In this document: one piece after another, positions 24,954 through 34,047 of the stretch
Layout of the letters: each line of letters opens with the position of its first letter
How positions within the stretch are numbered: position 1 is the first letter of the stretch
DNA from: Nonomuraea aurantiaca
GTDB taxonomy: Bacteria > Actinomycetota > Actinomycetes > Streptosporangiales > Streptosporangiaceae
Direction: 5' to 3'
Length of the DNA stretch: 64,000 bases
Assembly: GCF_020215705.1 (NCBI RefSeq)
Contig: NZ_JAIWNB010000012.1
Location: 186,001-250,000, forward strand
Made by a program: the position numbers and the translations under genes
Notes under the pieces: generated by a model
Seen by the model: the letters and a program-made list of their open reading frames with translations, nothing else
Database searches by the model: none
Told to the model about the DNA's origin: nothing

Positions 24954-26237
24954 TCAGTTCTTGAGGGAGCTGTCGATGGCCTTCTGCGCGGCCTCGGCGG
25001 CCTTGGCCGCGTCGCCGCCCTTGACGACCGCCGCCTCGGCGATGCCGAACGGCTCCCAGACGGCCTGCATCTCGGGGATGGCCGGCATCGGCAGGCCGTT
25101 CTTGCCCGCGTCCATGAACTTGCCCGCGTCGGGGTCGGTCGCGCCGACCTCCTGCAGGGCCTCGGTCAGCGCCGGGGGCCGGGGGTCGGCCGCGTACAGG
25201 GCCTTGGCCACGTCCTTGTTGGTCACGTAGTTGGCGACGAACTCCTGCGCCAGGGTCTTGCTCTTGCCCTTGGAGGCCACGAAGAACGACTGGACGCCGA
25301 CGAACGGGGTGGCGGGCTTGCCGTCCTTGAACGACGGGACGGGCGTGATGTCGTAGCTGATGCCGCCCTTCTTCACGTCGCCCATGGCCCACGGGCCGGA
25401 GATCAGGAACGCGCACTTGCCGCCCGCGAAGCTGGCGACGTAGTTCTCGTTGGTGATGGACGTCTTGAGCGCGCCGTCACCCTTCTCCCCCAGCTCCTTC
25501 AGCTTGCCGAACGCCTTGACCGAGTCGGGCGAGCCGAGCAGCACCTTCTTCGGGTCCGGGTCGCCGGAGGCGGTGGTGCCGAACAGCGAGCCGCCGCCCG
25601 CCGCGAAGATCGGGTAGACGTGGAAGGCGTCGCCCTTCTGCGCCACGGGCAGGCAGAGGACCTCCTTGACCTTGCCCGCCGCCTTGAGCTCCTTGCCCTT
25701 CTTGACCATGTCCTCGAGCGTCGCGGGGGCCTCGGGCGCGAGCTTGGTGTTGCGGATCAGCGCGATGTTCTCCACCGCGTACGGGGCGGCCATCACCTGC
25801 CCGTCGAAGGTGACCGCCTTGATGGCGATCTCCGGGAACGCCGCCTTCTGCGCGTCGGTGAGGTTGACCGGGTCGATGGCGCCGTTCTGCACCAGGTTGC
25901 CGATCCAGTCGTGCGCGCCGACCATGATGTCCGGGCCGCTGCCCTGCTGGGAGGCGGTGAGGAAGGTCTGCTGGTTGTCCTTGCTGATCTCCTTCACCTC
26001 GACGGTCACGCCGTTCTCTGTGCCGAACTGCTCGGCGAAGGGCTTGAGCGCCTTGACCCGGTTGGGGTCGGCCCAGATCACCAGCTTGCCGCTGCCCTTG
26101 TCGGCGGGGGCCGAGGAGGAGGCGGCGGCGGAACCGCTGGGGGCGGCAGAGGGGGTGCCGGGCTGAGAACCACCGCAGGCCGTGGCGGCTAACGCCAGGG
26201 ACGTGAGAGCGGCCACACCCAGGGCTCGCTTGCGCAT
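24954..26237 (-). CDS. malE: Maltose/maltodextrin-binding lipoprotein MalE
   Basis: A 427-residue extracellular solute-binding protein (family 1). The signal peptide ends in a lipobox-like LAATAC, then GGSQPGTPSAAPSG as linker. The mature domain has LVIWADPNRVKALKPFAEQF, PDIMVGAHDWIGNLVQNGAI, AAPYAVENIALIRNTKLAPE and PVSKGKSK-like elements of MalE proteins. ATG 26237 (MRKRALGVAALTS) is chosen because AGGAGG lies 4 bp upstream; longer in-frame starts lack one. It is the first gene of the maltodextrin operon and divergent from an alpha-glucosidase gene. Confidence 0.93.
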   Translation of the reverse strand: MRKRALGVAALTSLALAATACGGSQPGTPSAAPSGSAAASSSAPADKGSGKLVIWADPNRVKALKPFAEQFGTENGVTVEVKEISKDNQQTFLTASQQGSGPDIMVGAHDWIGNLVQNGAIDPVNLTDAQKAAFPEIAIKAVTFDGQVMAAPYAVENIALIRNTKLAPEAPATLEDMVKKGKELKAAGKVKEVLCLPVAQKGDAFHVYPIFAAGGGSLFGTTASGDPDPKKVLLGSPDSVKAFGKLKELGEKGDGALKTSITNENYVASFAGGKCAFLISGPWAMGDVKKGGISYDITPVPSFKDGKPATPFVGVQSFFVASKGKSKTLAQEFVANYVTNKDVAKALYAADPRPPALTEALQEVGATDPDAGKFMDAGKNGLPMPAIPEMQAVWEPFGIAEAAVVKGGDAAKAAEAAQKAIDSSLKN

Positions 26238-26309
26238 GGGACCTCCTGAGGTCACGGAGGGAGCAATTGACCGCTTTCGCGGCTTATGTTTCCGGGACGT
26301 TAGCGACTG

Positions 26310-26433
26310 TTTGCAAATTTTGGAAGAACTTGCGAAAGAGCGTTACCCGATCCAGACCCGCTGGATACTCCCTTGACCTCGTCAACCGAACCGCGGGGAG
26401 AAGTGGGGCCCCATCTGCAACTTTCCGCAACTT
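26310..26433. promoter_or_regulatory. Candidate maltose-regulator sites between malE and the alpha-glucosidase gene
   Basis: The 267-bp divergent interval contains TTTGCAAA (26310-26317, a palindrome), CTTGCGAAAG (26329-26338) and a direct repeat GCAACTT TCC GCAACTT (26417-26433) with a 10-bp period. The AACTTGC/GCAACTT core recurs on both sides. Actinobacterial MalR-type LacI regulators bind comparable repeated TTGCA-like elements. No regulator gene is adjacent, so the assignment is inferred. Confidence 0.45.
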
Positions 26434-26504
26434 ACACTTGACCCCGCTGAACCATGCAGGCCATCCTGCACCAGACATCACGGACAATCCCCGGAAGGAC
26501 CCCC

Positions 26505-27992
26505 ATGCTCGGCAACGACGACTGGTGGCGGGACGCCGTCGTGTACCAGGTCTACCCACGCAGCTTCGCCGACGCGAACGGCGACGGCATGGGAGACCTG
26601 CCGGGCGTGCGCGAACGTTTGGACTACCTCGCCGAGCTGGGCGTGGACGCCATCTGGCTGAGCCCCTTCTACACCTCGCCGATGGCCGACGGCGGTTACG
26701 ACGTGGCCGACTACCGTGACGTGGACCCGATGTTCGGCACGCTGGCCGACCTCGACGGGCTGATCGCCGACGCGCACGAGCTGGGCATCAGGGTGATCGT
26801 CGACCTGGTGCCGAACCACTCCTCCGACCGGCACCCGTGGTTCCAGGCGGGGCTGCGCGACCGCTACATCTTCCGGGACCAGCCCAACGACTGGGAGTCC
26901 ATCTTCGGCGGCCCCGCCTGGACCCAGGTGGCCGACGGGCAGTGGTACCTGCACCTGTTCGCACCCGAGCAGCCCGACCTCAACTGGGACAACCCGGAGG
27001 TGCGGGCCGAGTTCCGCGACATCCTGCGGTTCTGGCTGGAGCGCGGGGTGGACGGCTTCCGCGTGGACGTGGCGCACGGCATGGTCAAGGCCGCCGGGCT
27101 GCCCGACGTGGGGCCGAAGGAGGGCCGTCAGGCCGAGATGCTCGGCGACGAGCGCGTGCCGTACTTCGACCAGGACGGCGTGCACGAGATCTACCGCGAG
27201 TGGCGGCCGATCCTCGACTCCTACCCCGGCGGGCGGATGGCCGTCGCCGAGGCGTGGGTGTCCTCGCCCGAGCGGCTGGCCCGCTACGTCGGCCCCGACG
27301 AGCTGCACCAGGCGTTCAACTTCGACTTCCTGCTGGCCGACTTCCACGCCAAGTCCTTCCGCGCGGTCATCGAGAAGGCGCTGGCCGAGGCGGAGCTGGT
27401 GGGCGCGCCGACCACCTGGGTGCTGTCCAACCACGACAAGCCCCGGCACGTCACCCGCCACGGCGGTCTGGCCAGGGCCAAGGCGGCCACGCTGCTGATG
27501 CTGGCCCTGCCCGGCTCGGCCTACCTCTACAACGGCGAGGAGCTCGGCCTGCCCGAGGTGCTCGACCTGCCCGACGAGCTGCGGCAGGACCCGGCGTTCC
27601 TGCGCAGCGGCGAGAGCCGCGACGGCTGCCGGGTGCCGATCCCGTGGACCACCTCCCCCGGCCTTGGCTGGCGGGACCCGTGGCTGCCGATCCCCGCCTC
27701 GTGGGCGGCGCTGTCGGTCGAGGCCCAGCACGACGACCCCGGCTCCACGCTGAACCTCTACCGGGCCGCGCTGCGCCTGCGCAAGACCCACCCGGCACTC
27801 GGCGGCGGCACGCTGACCTGGCTCGACTCGGCCAAGGACGTGCTGGCCATCGAGCGCTCGCCCGGCCTGGTCGTCGTACTGAACACCAGTGACCAGCCGG
27901 TGGAGGTGACCGGCGAGGTGCTGCTGTCGAGCGGCCCGCTCACCGCGGACGGCACCCTGCCGCCCGACACCACGGTGTGGCTCCAGCGCTGA
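26505..27992 (+). CDS. GH13 alpha-glucosidase (oligo-1,6-/maltose-hydrolysing type)
   Basis: A 495-residue cytoplasmic GH13 enzyme beginning MLGNDDWWRDAVVYQVYPRSF. All four conserved regions are visible: region I (VIVDLVPNHSSDRH), region II (GVDGFRVDVAHGM, nucleophile Asp), region III (MAVAEAWVSS, Glu) and region IV (LSNHDKPRH, Asp). The C-terminal ~80 residues are the usual beta-domain (LVVVLNTSDQPVEV). It would convert imported maltodextrin to glucose. ATG 26505 has GGAAGGA 5 bp upstream. It is divergent from malEFG and probably co-regulated with it. Confidence 0.92.
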   Translation: MLGNDDWWRDAVVYQVYPRSFADANGDGMGDLPGVRERLDYLAELGVDAIWLSPFYTSPMADGGYDVADYRDVDPMFGTLADLDGLIADAHELGIRVIVDLVPNHSSDRHPWFQAGLRDRYIFRDQPNDWESIFGGPAWTQVADGQWYLHLFAPEQPDLNWDNPEVRAEFRDILRFWLERGVDGFRVDVAHGMVKAAGLPDVGPKEGRQAEMLGDERVPYFDQDGVHEIYREWRPILDSYPGGRMAVAEAWVSSPERLARYVGPDELHQAFNFDFLLADFHAKSFRAVIEKALAEAELVGAPTTWVLSNHDKPRHVTRHGGLARAKAATLLMLALPGSAYLYNGEELGLPEVLDLPDELRQDPAFLRSGESRDGCRVPIPWTTSPGLGWRDPWLPIPASWAALSVEAQHDDPGSTLNLYRAALRLRKTHPALGGGTLTWLDSAKDVLAIERSPGLVVVLNTSDQPVEVTGEVLLSSGPLTADGTLPPDTTVWLQR

Positions 27993-28071
27993 CGCCGGGC
28001 TGCCGGAGAATGGGACAAACTTTTCCCTTGTCCGGCATATAGGGGTAAATGCCGTTAGTAGCCTCGATTTG

Positions 28072-29412
28072 ATGTCACGCCTATGGGCGAGTTCTCTCCG
28101 CGGCCGCGTCACGCTGGTGGCGGCCGCCGTGGCCACGGCTGTGCTGATCCCCGTGGGGACCGGCACGATCGTCGTGGCCAAGTCCGTGGTCGAGGCGAAC
28201 GTGTGGCGGCAGACCAGGGACACCGCCGAGCAGGTGGCGGCCGAGTGGCGGGTGGGCGACCTCCCGCTGGGGGCGGCGATGCCGCTGACCGACCCCTCCG
28301 TCGACCTGATCCAGGTCGTCGCCCCGACCGGTCAGGTGTTGGCGACGAGCGACGCGGCCCGCAACCTGCCGGCGCTCAGCGACGTCTGGCCCACCGCGGA
28401 CAACCGGGTCATCAGCACCACGAACTGCCTCCCGAGGCAGTGCGTCCACCTGACGGCCGTCCGCGCGTCGCCGTCCCCGGCCTCGAACGTCGTGTACGCC
28501 GGCCGCACCACCCCTGGCCTCCTGGACACGAGGATCCTGGAGGCCATCGTGCTCACCCAGGTCCTCGTGCTCATCGCGCTGGCCACCTGGACGACCTGGC
28601 TGGTCATGGGCCGGGCGCTGCGGCCGGTGGGGGCGATGCGGGTCGAGCTGGACGCGGTCAACGCCAGCGACCTGAGCAGCCGGGTGACCCAGCCGCCGGG
28701 CAAGGACGAGGTCGCCCAGCTCGCCAGGTCCGTCAACGGCACGCTGGCCCGCCTGGAGCGCTCGGCGTACCAGCAGCGCCGGTTCGCCTCCGACGCCTCA
28801 CACGAGCTGCGTACCCCCATCGCCGGGCTGCGCGCGCAGCTGGAGAGCGCCCAGCTCTACCCCGAGGACACCGACTTCATCACGTTGGTGGACAGCGCGC
28901 TGCGCGACACCGACCGGCTCGAAGCGATCATCACCGATCTGCTGCTGCTGGCCAGGATCGGCTCCCGCGTGGACGTGGTGAAGGAGCGGGTGGATCTCGC
29001 CGTCCTGGTCCGCGACGAGCTGGCGGCCCGCGACGACCGGCTGCCCGTCAAGCTGATGGTGGACGAGGGCGTCGTGGTGGAGGGCGTACGGCTGCAGCTG
29101 ACCCGGGTGCTGACGAACCTGCTGGACAACGCCCAGCGGCATGCCGAGAGCATCGTCAAGGTGGTGGTCACCAGGGACGAGGGCATGGCCGTACTGGCCG
29201 TGGAGAACGACGGCGTGGAGATCGCGCGGGCCGACCGCGAGTCCATCTTCGAGCGCTTCACCCGCCTGGACGCGGCCCGCAGCCGCGACGCCGGCGGCAC
29301 CGGCCTGGGCCTGGCCATCGCGCGCGACATCGCGGTGGCGCATCGCGGCGAGATCCACGTCGACGAGTGTTCCGGCGGCGCCCGCTTCGTCCTGAGGCTG
29401 CCTGCCGTGTGA
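28072..29412 (+). CDS. Orphan sensor histidine kinase (HAMP type)
   Basis: A 446-residue membrane kinase. The first membrane helix (~13-35) is followed by a ~120-residue extracytoplasmic sensor domain, a second helix (LTQVLVLIALATWTTWLVMG), a HAMP linker (GRALRPVGAMRVELDAVNASDL) and a HisKA domain with SDASHELRTPIAGLRAQL. The HATPase domain has the N box (LTNLLDNAQRHAE) and G boxes (GGTGLGLAIARDI). No response regulator is adjacent, so its partner is elsewhere or has been lost. The DNA upstream has GGACAA..TTGTCC symmetry at ~28014-28034. Confidence 0.9.
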   Translation: MSRLWASSLRGRVTLVAAAVATAVLIPVGTGTIVVAKSVVEANVWRQTRDTAEQVAAEWRVGDLPLGAAMPLTDPSVDLIQVVAPTGQVLATSDAARNLPALSDVWPTADNRVISTTNCLPRQCVHLTAVRASPSPASNVVYAGRTTPGLLDTRILEAIVLTQVLVLIALATWTTWLVMGRALRPVGAMRVELDAVNASDLSSRVTQPPGKDEVAQLARSVNGTLARLERSAYQQRRFASDASHELRTPIAGLRAQLESAQLYPEDTDFITLVDSALRDTDRLEAIITDLLLLARIGSRVDVVKERVDLAVLVRDELAARDDRLPVKLMVDEGVVVEGVRLQLTRVLTNLLDNAQRHAESIVKVVVTRDEGMAVLAVENDGVEIARADRESIFERFTRLDAARSRDAGGTGLGLAIARDIAVAHRGEIHVDECSGGARFVLRLPAV

Positions 29413-29489
29413 CACGGCCCGCCTCCTGTCAGTCACCTTGTGACATGAAACGGTGGATTTCCTGGCCGTTTGTCCGAGATCATGGGCCC

Positions 29490-30308
29490 ATGACGGAACA
29501 AGCGCCGCAAGGTGTGGACCCGCACATCCCCAACGCGGCGCGGATGTACGACTACTTCCTTGGTGGCAAGGACAACTTCAAGGCCGACCGGGATCTCGCC
29601 GAACTGGTGATGAGCGTGCTCCCCGAGGTCAGAGAGGGCACGAGGCAGAACCGCAAGTTCATCGGGCGAGTGGTCGAATACCTGTGCCGTCAGGGCATCA
29701 CCCAGTTCCTCGACCTCGGCTCCGGCCTCCCGGCGGCGGAGAACGTGCATGAGGTCGCCCACCGGTTCGCGCCGGACGCGCGCGTCGTCTACGTCGACAA
29801 CGACCCCGTGGTCGCCGCGCACGGCCGCGCCCTGCTAGCCGACCCGAAGAAGGTCGCCATGGTGCTGGGCGACGGCCGTGAGCCGGAGAAGCTGCTCGGG
29901 GATCCCGAGGTGCTGTCCGTGCTGGACTTCGAGAAGCCGGTCGCGGTGCTCATGATGTTCTTCCTGCACCTGGTGCCCGACGAGGACCGGCCGCAGGAGT
30001 TCGTGGCCACCTACCGGGACGCGCTCGCACCGGGCAGCTACCTGGCCATCTCCCATATCGGCAACGACGTCGTGCCGGAGCGGGTGGCCAAGATCAGTGA
30101 GTTCTACCAGAAGGCCAACACGCCGTTCTGCCCGCGCCCAGGCACGGAGATCGCCCGGTTCTTCGGTGACTTCGAGCTGGTCCCGCCGGGGCTGGCCAGT
30201 GGCCTCGGGCCGGAGGTCGGCTGGCCGTTCACCGACCCCCAGGAGATGATCTTCCTCGACGAGGAGACGGCGCGGATGGGCTACGCGGGCATCGGCCGCA
30301 AGCTCTGA
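29490..30308 (+). CDS. DUF574-family SAM-dependent methyltransferase
   Basis: A 272-residue protein of the actinobacterial DUF574 (PF04672) family. It opens with the hallmark VDPHIPNAARMYDYFLGGKDNF and has the SAM-binding LDLGSGLPAAENVHEVA and the acidic VVYVDNDPVVAAHGRALL. It ends GYAGIGRKL, as most members do. The family is expanded in Streptomyces and Streptosporangiaceae; substrates are largely unknown. The start is ATG 29490. It stands alone, 77 bp after a histidine kinase gene. A second member lies at 61272. Confidence 0.9.
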   Translation: MTEQAPQGVDPHIPNAARMYDYFLGGKDNFKADRDLAELVMSVLPEVREGTRQNRKFIGRVVEYLCRQGITQFLDLGSGLPAAENVHEVAHRFAPDARVVYVDNDPVVAAHGRALLADPKKVAMVLGDGREPEKLLGDPEVLSVLDFEKPVAVLMMFFLHLVPDEDRPQEFVATYRDALAPGSYLAISHIGNDVVPERVAKISEFYQKANTPFCPRPGTEIARFFGDFELVPPGLASGLGPEVGWPFTDPQEMIFLDEETARMGYAGIGRKL

Positions 30309-30352
30309 CCCGACCCAGAGCCTGCGGCGTCGCCCGCTCGTCCGGCCACGGC

Positions 30353-31693
30353 TCAGACCGGTGACATCTCCCGTCGCTCGTCGTCCGCCGCGGGCGGCTC
30401 GGGCTGCTCGTCCTCGTCCAGCAGCGTCGACTCGTCGAACGGCGCGTTGCCGGCGAGCACCTCGGCGGCTCGTTCCCGGTCGAAGTCCCCTGTCCAGGTG
30501 GCGACGAGGATGGTGCCGACCGCGTTGCCGGCGAAGTTCGTCAGGGCACGGGCCTCGGACATGAACCGGTCGATGCCGACGATGAGGCCGACGCCGTCGA
30601 CCAGCGCCGGTCGGTGCGACTGGAGAGCACCGGCCAGCGTGGCCAGACCCGCTCCGGTCACGCCCGCCGCGCCCTTGGAGGCGATCATCATGAACAGCAG
30701 CAGCGCGATCTGCTCGCCGAACGCCAGCGGCGCCCCGGTGGCCGAGGCGACGAACAGCGTGGCCATGGTCAGGTAGATCGCGGTGCCGTCGAGGTTGAAG
30801 GAGTAACCGGTCGGCACCGTGATGCCGGCCACCGTACGGCTCACCCCGAGGTGCTCCATCTTGGCGATCAGCCGCGGCAGCGCGGCCTCGGACGACGACG
30901 TGGACAGGATCAGCAGGAACTCGCGCCCCAGGTAGCGGAAGAGCGGCCACATGCCGACCTTGGCCACCATCCACAGCAGCGGGCCGAGCACGAGGCCGAC
31001 GAACAGCAGGCAGGTGATGTAGAAGGCGACCATGATGATGCCCAGGGCCTTGAGCGCGTCCAGGCCGGTGGCTCCGACGACCGCGGCGATGGCGCCGAAC
31101 GCGCCGATCGGCGCCGCCCACATGATCATGGCGAGGATGCGGAACACCAGCCGCTGGATGTGCTCGACGGCCGTCAGGATCGGCGCGGCCTTGGGTCCCA
31201 TGGCCAGCAGCGCGAACCCGACGAGGAGCGCGACCAGCAACGTCTGCAGCGTCTGCCCCTCGGTGAACGCCGACACCAGCGTGGTGGGGATGATGCCGAG
31301 CAGGAAGTCGGTCGATCCGGCGGCGGCGCCCTTGGCCGCCTCGGCCTCCGCGGCCTGCTTGGCCGCGTCGGTGAGGTGCAGCCCCGAGCCCGGGTCGATG
31401 AAGTTGCCGACCACGAGCCCGATGATCAGAGCTACGGTGGACATGATGGTGAAGTAACCGATGGTGAGGCCGCCGACCTTGCCGACCTTGGCCGCCTTGC
31501 TGACCGAGCCGACGCCGAGCACGATCGTGCAGAAGATGATCGGGCCGATCATCATCTTGACGAGGTTGACGAACGCGGTGCCGAGCGGCTTGAGCTCCTT
31601 GCCGACGTCCGGCCAGACGAATCCGACCAGGATCCCTAGCAGCACCGCCACGATGACGGCCATGTAGAGAAGGTGGGTGCGATCACGACGCAT
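30353..31693 (-). CDS. dctA: C4-dicarboxylate:cation symporter (DctA family)
   Basis: A 446-residue DAACS-family secondary transporter with about eight membrane helices and two re-entrant loops. Signatures are the serine-rich hairpin ILSTSSSEAALPRLIAKME, the helix-7 motif GYSFNLDGTAIYLTMATLF (substrate and Na+/H+ site) and VDRFMSEAR-like IDRFMSEARALTNFAGNA near the C-terminus. It imports succinate, fumarate or malate with cations. ATG 31693 is chosen for GGAGA 8 bp upstream; ATG 31732 is an alternative. It is divergent from a CitA/DcuS-like two-component system, which presumably induces it. Confidence 0.92.
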   Translation of the reverse strand: MRRDRTHLLYMAVIVAVLLGILVGFVWPDVGKELKPLGTAFVNLVKMMIGPIIFCTIVLGVGSVSKAAKVGKVGGLTIGYFTIMSTVALIIGLVVGNFIDPGSGLHLTDAAKQAAEAEAAKGAAAGSTDFLLGIIPTTLVSAFTEGQTLQTLLVALLVGFALLAMGPKAAPILTAVEHIQRLVFRILAMIMWAAPIGAFGAIAAVVGATGLDALKALGIIMVAFYITCLLFVGLVLGPLLWMVAKVGMWPLFRYLGREFLLILSTSSSEAALPRLIAKMEHLGVSRTVAGITVPTGYSFNLDGTAIYLTMATLFVASATGAPLAFGEQIALLLFMMIASKGAAGVTGAGLATLAGALQSHRPALVDGVGLIVGIDRFMSEARALTNFAGNAVGTILVATWTGDFDRERAAEVLAGNAPFDESTLLDEDEQPEPPAADDERREMSPV

Positions 31694-31748
31694 GGGACGG
31701 TCTCCGGTCGTATGGACGAGACTGCTAACCATGCGAATATGCGCTCTG

Positions 31749-31766
31749 TGGTGACGCAGGTCACCA
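31749..31766. promoter_or_regulatory. Inverted repeat in the dctA / two-component intergenic region
   Basis: TGGTGAC GCAG GTCACCA is a perfect 7-bp inverted repeat with a 4-bp spacer in the 105-bp divergent interval. Its position, 56 bp upstream of dctA and 33 bp upstream of the kinase gene, suits a binding site for the adjacent response regulator or a repressor. Confidence 0.5.
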
Positions 31767-31798
31767 TTGCGTAAGTTTCGTACACTGAAGAGATTCCC

Positions 31799-33313
31799 AT
31801 GAGCCGATGGACCCTGGCCGGCCAGATGCTGGCCCTGCAACTGTTCGTTGTCGTCGTCACCCTGGTGAGCGCCGCCACGCTCGTCTCCGTGCTGGCCGGC
31901 AACCTCGTCACGGCCGAGGCGACGGCCCAGGCCAGGGCGGCGGCCACCGCGGTGGCCGCCTCGCCCGACGTGCTGGCCGCACTCGACGCCCCGTCGCCGA
32001 GCAGCCGCCTGCAGCCGTTCGCCGAGCAGGTACGCGCCCAGACGGGCGTCGACTTCGTCACCATCATGAAGCCCGACGGCACCCGCTACACCCACCCCAA
32101 CCCGGGGGAGATCGGCAAGCGGTTCCTCGGTCACATCGAGCCGGCCCTGCGCGGGCAGACGTTCACGGAGACCTACACCGGCACACTCGGCCCGTCCGTG
32201 CGGGCGGTCGCCCCGGTCCGTGCGAGCGCGACCGGCCCGGTGCGGGCGCTGGTCAGCGCGGGCATCAAGGTCGAGAGAGTGAGCGCCAGACTGCGCGGCC
32301 TGCTCTTCTGGACCGGCCTCATCGCGCTGGTCGTGCTCGCCCTCGGCGCCGCCGGCACCTGGCTGGTGACGGCCCGGCTGCGCAGGCAGACACACGGGCT
32401 CGGCCCGGCCGAGCTGGGCCGCATCCACGAGCACCACGACGCGGTGCTGCACGCCGTACGCGAGGGGCTGCTGCTGGTCGGCAAGGACGGCACCCTGACG
32501 CTCTGCAACGACGCCGCGCGGCAGCTGCTCGGCCTGCCCGCCGACGCCGAAGGGCGGCACCTGGACGAGCTGGGCCTGTCGAACGTGCTGGACGCCGGGC
32601 AGGAGGAGCGGGTGCACCTGGTCGGCGACCGGGTGCTGGCCGTCAACGGCGCGGCCAGCAGGCTGGGCACCGTGGTGACCGTGCGGGACCACACCGAGCT
32701 GCAGGCGCTGGCCGGGCAGCTGGACGCCGAGCGCGGGTTCGCCGAGTCGCTCAGGTCGGCCGCCCACGAGTCGGCCAACAAGCTGCACACGGTCATCACG
32801 CTGGTGGAGCTGGGCCGTACCGAACAGGCCGTGGCGTTCGGCACCGCGGAGCTGCGGGCGGCCCAGCACCTGACGGACCGGGTGATGGGCGCGGTGCGCG
32901 AGCCGGTCCTGGCCGCGCTGCTGCTGGGCAAGAGCGCGGAGGCGGCCGAGCGCGGCGGCGAGCTGGTGATCAGCGAGGACAGCGAGCTGGACGACCTCGG
33001 CCTCGACGCCGGGGAGCTGGTCACGATCGTCGGCAACCTCATCGACAACGCGATCGACGCGGCGACGCGGGTCGAGGTGCTGCTGCGGGCCGGGCCGGAC
33101 GGCTTCCTCATCAGGGTGGCCGACGACGGGCCCGGCCTGATCGCGCCCGACGCGTTCCGGAAGGGCTGGACCACCAAGGGCGACGGGCACGGGCTGGGCC
33201 TCGCGCTGGTCGGGCAGGCGGTGCGGCGGCTGGGCGGCTCGATCGAGGTGGCCGGCTCGGTGTTCACCGTGCGGCTGCCCGTGCCCGAGCCCGTACCGGA
33301 GTCGGTCCGATGA
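31799..33313 (+). CDS. CitA/DcuS-family sensor histidine kinase
   Basis: A 504-residue membrane kinase. Membrane helix 1 (~9-33) is followed by an extracytoplasmic PAS/sCache carboxylate-sensing domain (VDFVTIMKPDGTRYTHPNPGEIG is the DcuS/CitA signature), helix 2 (~166-188) and a cytoplasmic PAS domain (VLHAVREGLLLVGKDGTLTL). The dimerisation/phosphoacceptor region SAAHESANKLHTVITLVELG is the DcuS-type H box, followed by the ATPase domain (LIDNAIDA, DDGPGLI, GHGLGLALVG). It likely senses citrate or C4-dicarboxylates. The ATGA overlap with the response regulator gene shows co-translation. Confidence 0.92.
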   Translation: MSRWTLAGQMLALQLFVVVVTLVSAATLVSVLAGNLVTAEATAQARAAATAVAASPDVLAALDAPSPSSRLQPFAEQVRAQTGVDFVTIMKPDGTRYTHPNPGEIGKRFLGHIEPALRGQTFTETYTGTLGPSVRAVAPVRASATGPVRALVSAGIKVERVSARLRGLLFWTGLIALVVLALGAAGTWLVTARLRRQTHGLGPAELGRIHEHHDAVLHAVREGLLLVGKDGTLTLCNDAARQLLGLPADAEGRHLDELGLSNVLDAGQEERVHLVGDRVLAVNGAASRLGTVVTVRDHTELQALAGQLDAERGFAESLRSAAHESANKLHTVITLVELGRTEQAVAFGTAELRAAQHLTDRVMGAVREPVLAALLLGKSAEAAERGGELVISEDSELDDLGLDAGELVTIVGNLIDNAIDAATRVEVLLRAGPDGFLIRVADDGPGLIAPDAFRKGWTTKGDGHGLGLALVGQAVRRLGGSIEVAGSVFTVRLPVPEPVPESVR

Positions 33314-33975
33314 TCTCGGTACTGGTGGTCGAGGACGAGGAGATCACCGCCGAGGCCAACCGCATCTATGTGGCGCGGGTGCCGGGCTTCGAGGTGGCGG
33401 GCGTGGTGCGGTCGGGCGGGGAGGCGCTGCGGTTCCTGCGGCGCACGCCGGTCGATCTCATCCTGCTCGACCTGTACCTGCCCGACATGCCCGGCCTTGA
33501 GGTCTGCCGGGCCGTACGGGCGGGCGGGCTGCTGTGCGACGTGATCGCGGTCACCTCCGCGCGCGATCTGGCCATGGTGCGCTCGGCGGTGTCCCTGGGC
33601 ATTTCCCAATACCTGCTCAAACCGTTCACCTTCTCGACACTTCACGAGAAGCTGACGCGGTATGCCCGGTTCAAGGAGGAGGCCGGCGAGATCGTCGGGC
33701 AGGGCGACGTGGACCGGGTGCTCGGCACCCTGCGCGGCCGCTCCGAGCTGCCGAAAGGCATGGCCCGCGACACCCTCGACGTGGTCGTCGCCGAGCTGCG
33801 CGGGCGTCCCGCGGGGATGTCGGCGCAGGCCGTCGGGACGGCGGCCGGGGTCTCCCGGGTGACGGCCCGCAGATACCTGGAACACCTGGTGGAGCTGGGG
33901 ATCGCGATCCGGATGCCACAGTACGGAGGAGTGGGCCGTCCAGAGTTGCTCTACCGGATCCCCCCGGAAAGTTAA
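33310..33975 (+). CDS. CitB/DcuR-family response regulator
   Basis: A 221-residue regulator. The receiver domain (~1-120) has the acidic pocket VVEDEEI, the phosphoacceptor Asp in LILLDLYLPDMPGLE, the Thr/Ser in AVTSARD and the Lys in YLLKPFTF. The C-terminal domain has the HTH GMSAQAVGTAAGVSRVTARRYLEHL typical of CitB/DcuR regulators. It is translationally coupled to the sensor kinase. The expected target is dctA, divergent at 31693. Confidence 0.92.
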   Translation: MISVLVVEDEEITAEANRIYVARVPGFEVAGVVRSGGEALRFLRRTPVDLILLDLYLPDMPGLEVCRAVRAGGLLCDVIAVTSARDLAMVRSAVSLGISQYLLKPFTFSTLHEKLTRYARFKEEAGEIVGQGDVDRVLGTLRGRSELPKGMARDTLDVVVAELRGRPAGMSAQAVGTAAGVSRVTARRYLEHLVELGIAIRMPQYGGVGRPELLYRIPPES

Positions 33976-34047
33976 TTAAGGGGATGCTGCCAGTTCAATC
34001 CGTGCCTCTAGCTTCGGGATGCAATCCGTAAGCACTGAGGAGTCACG

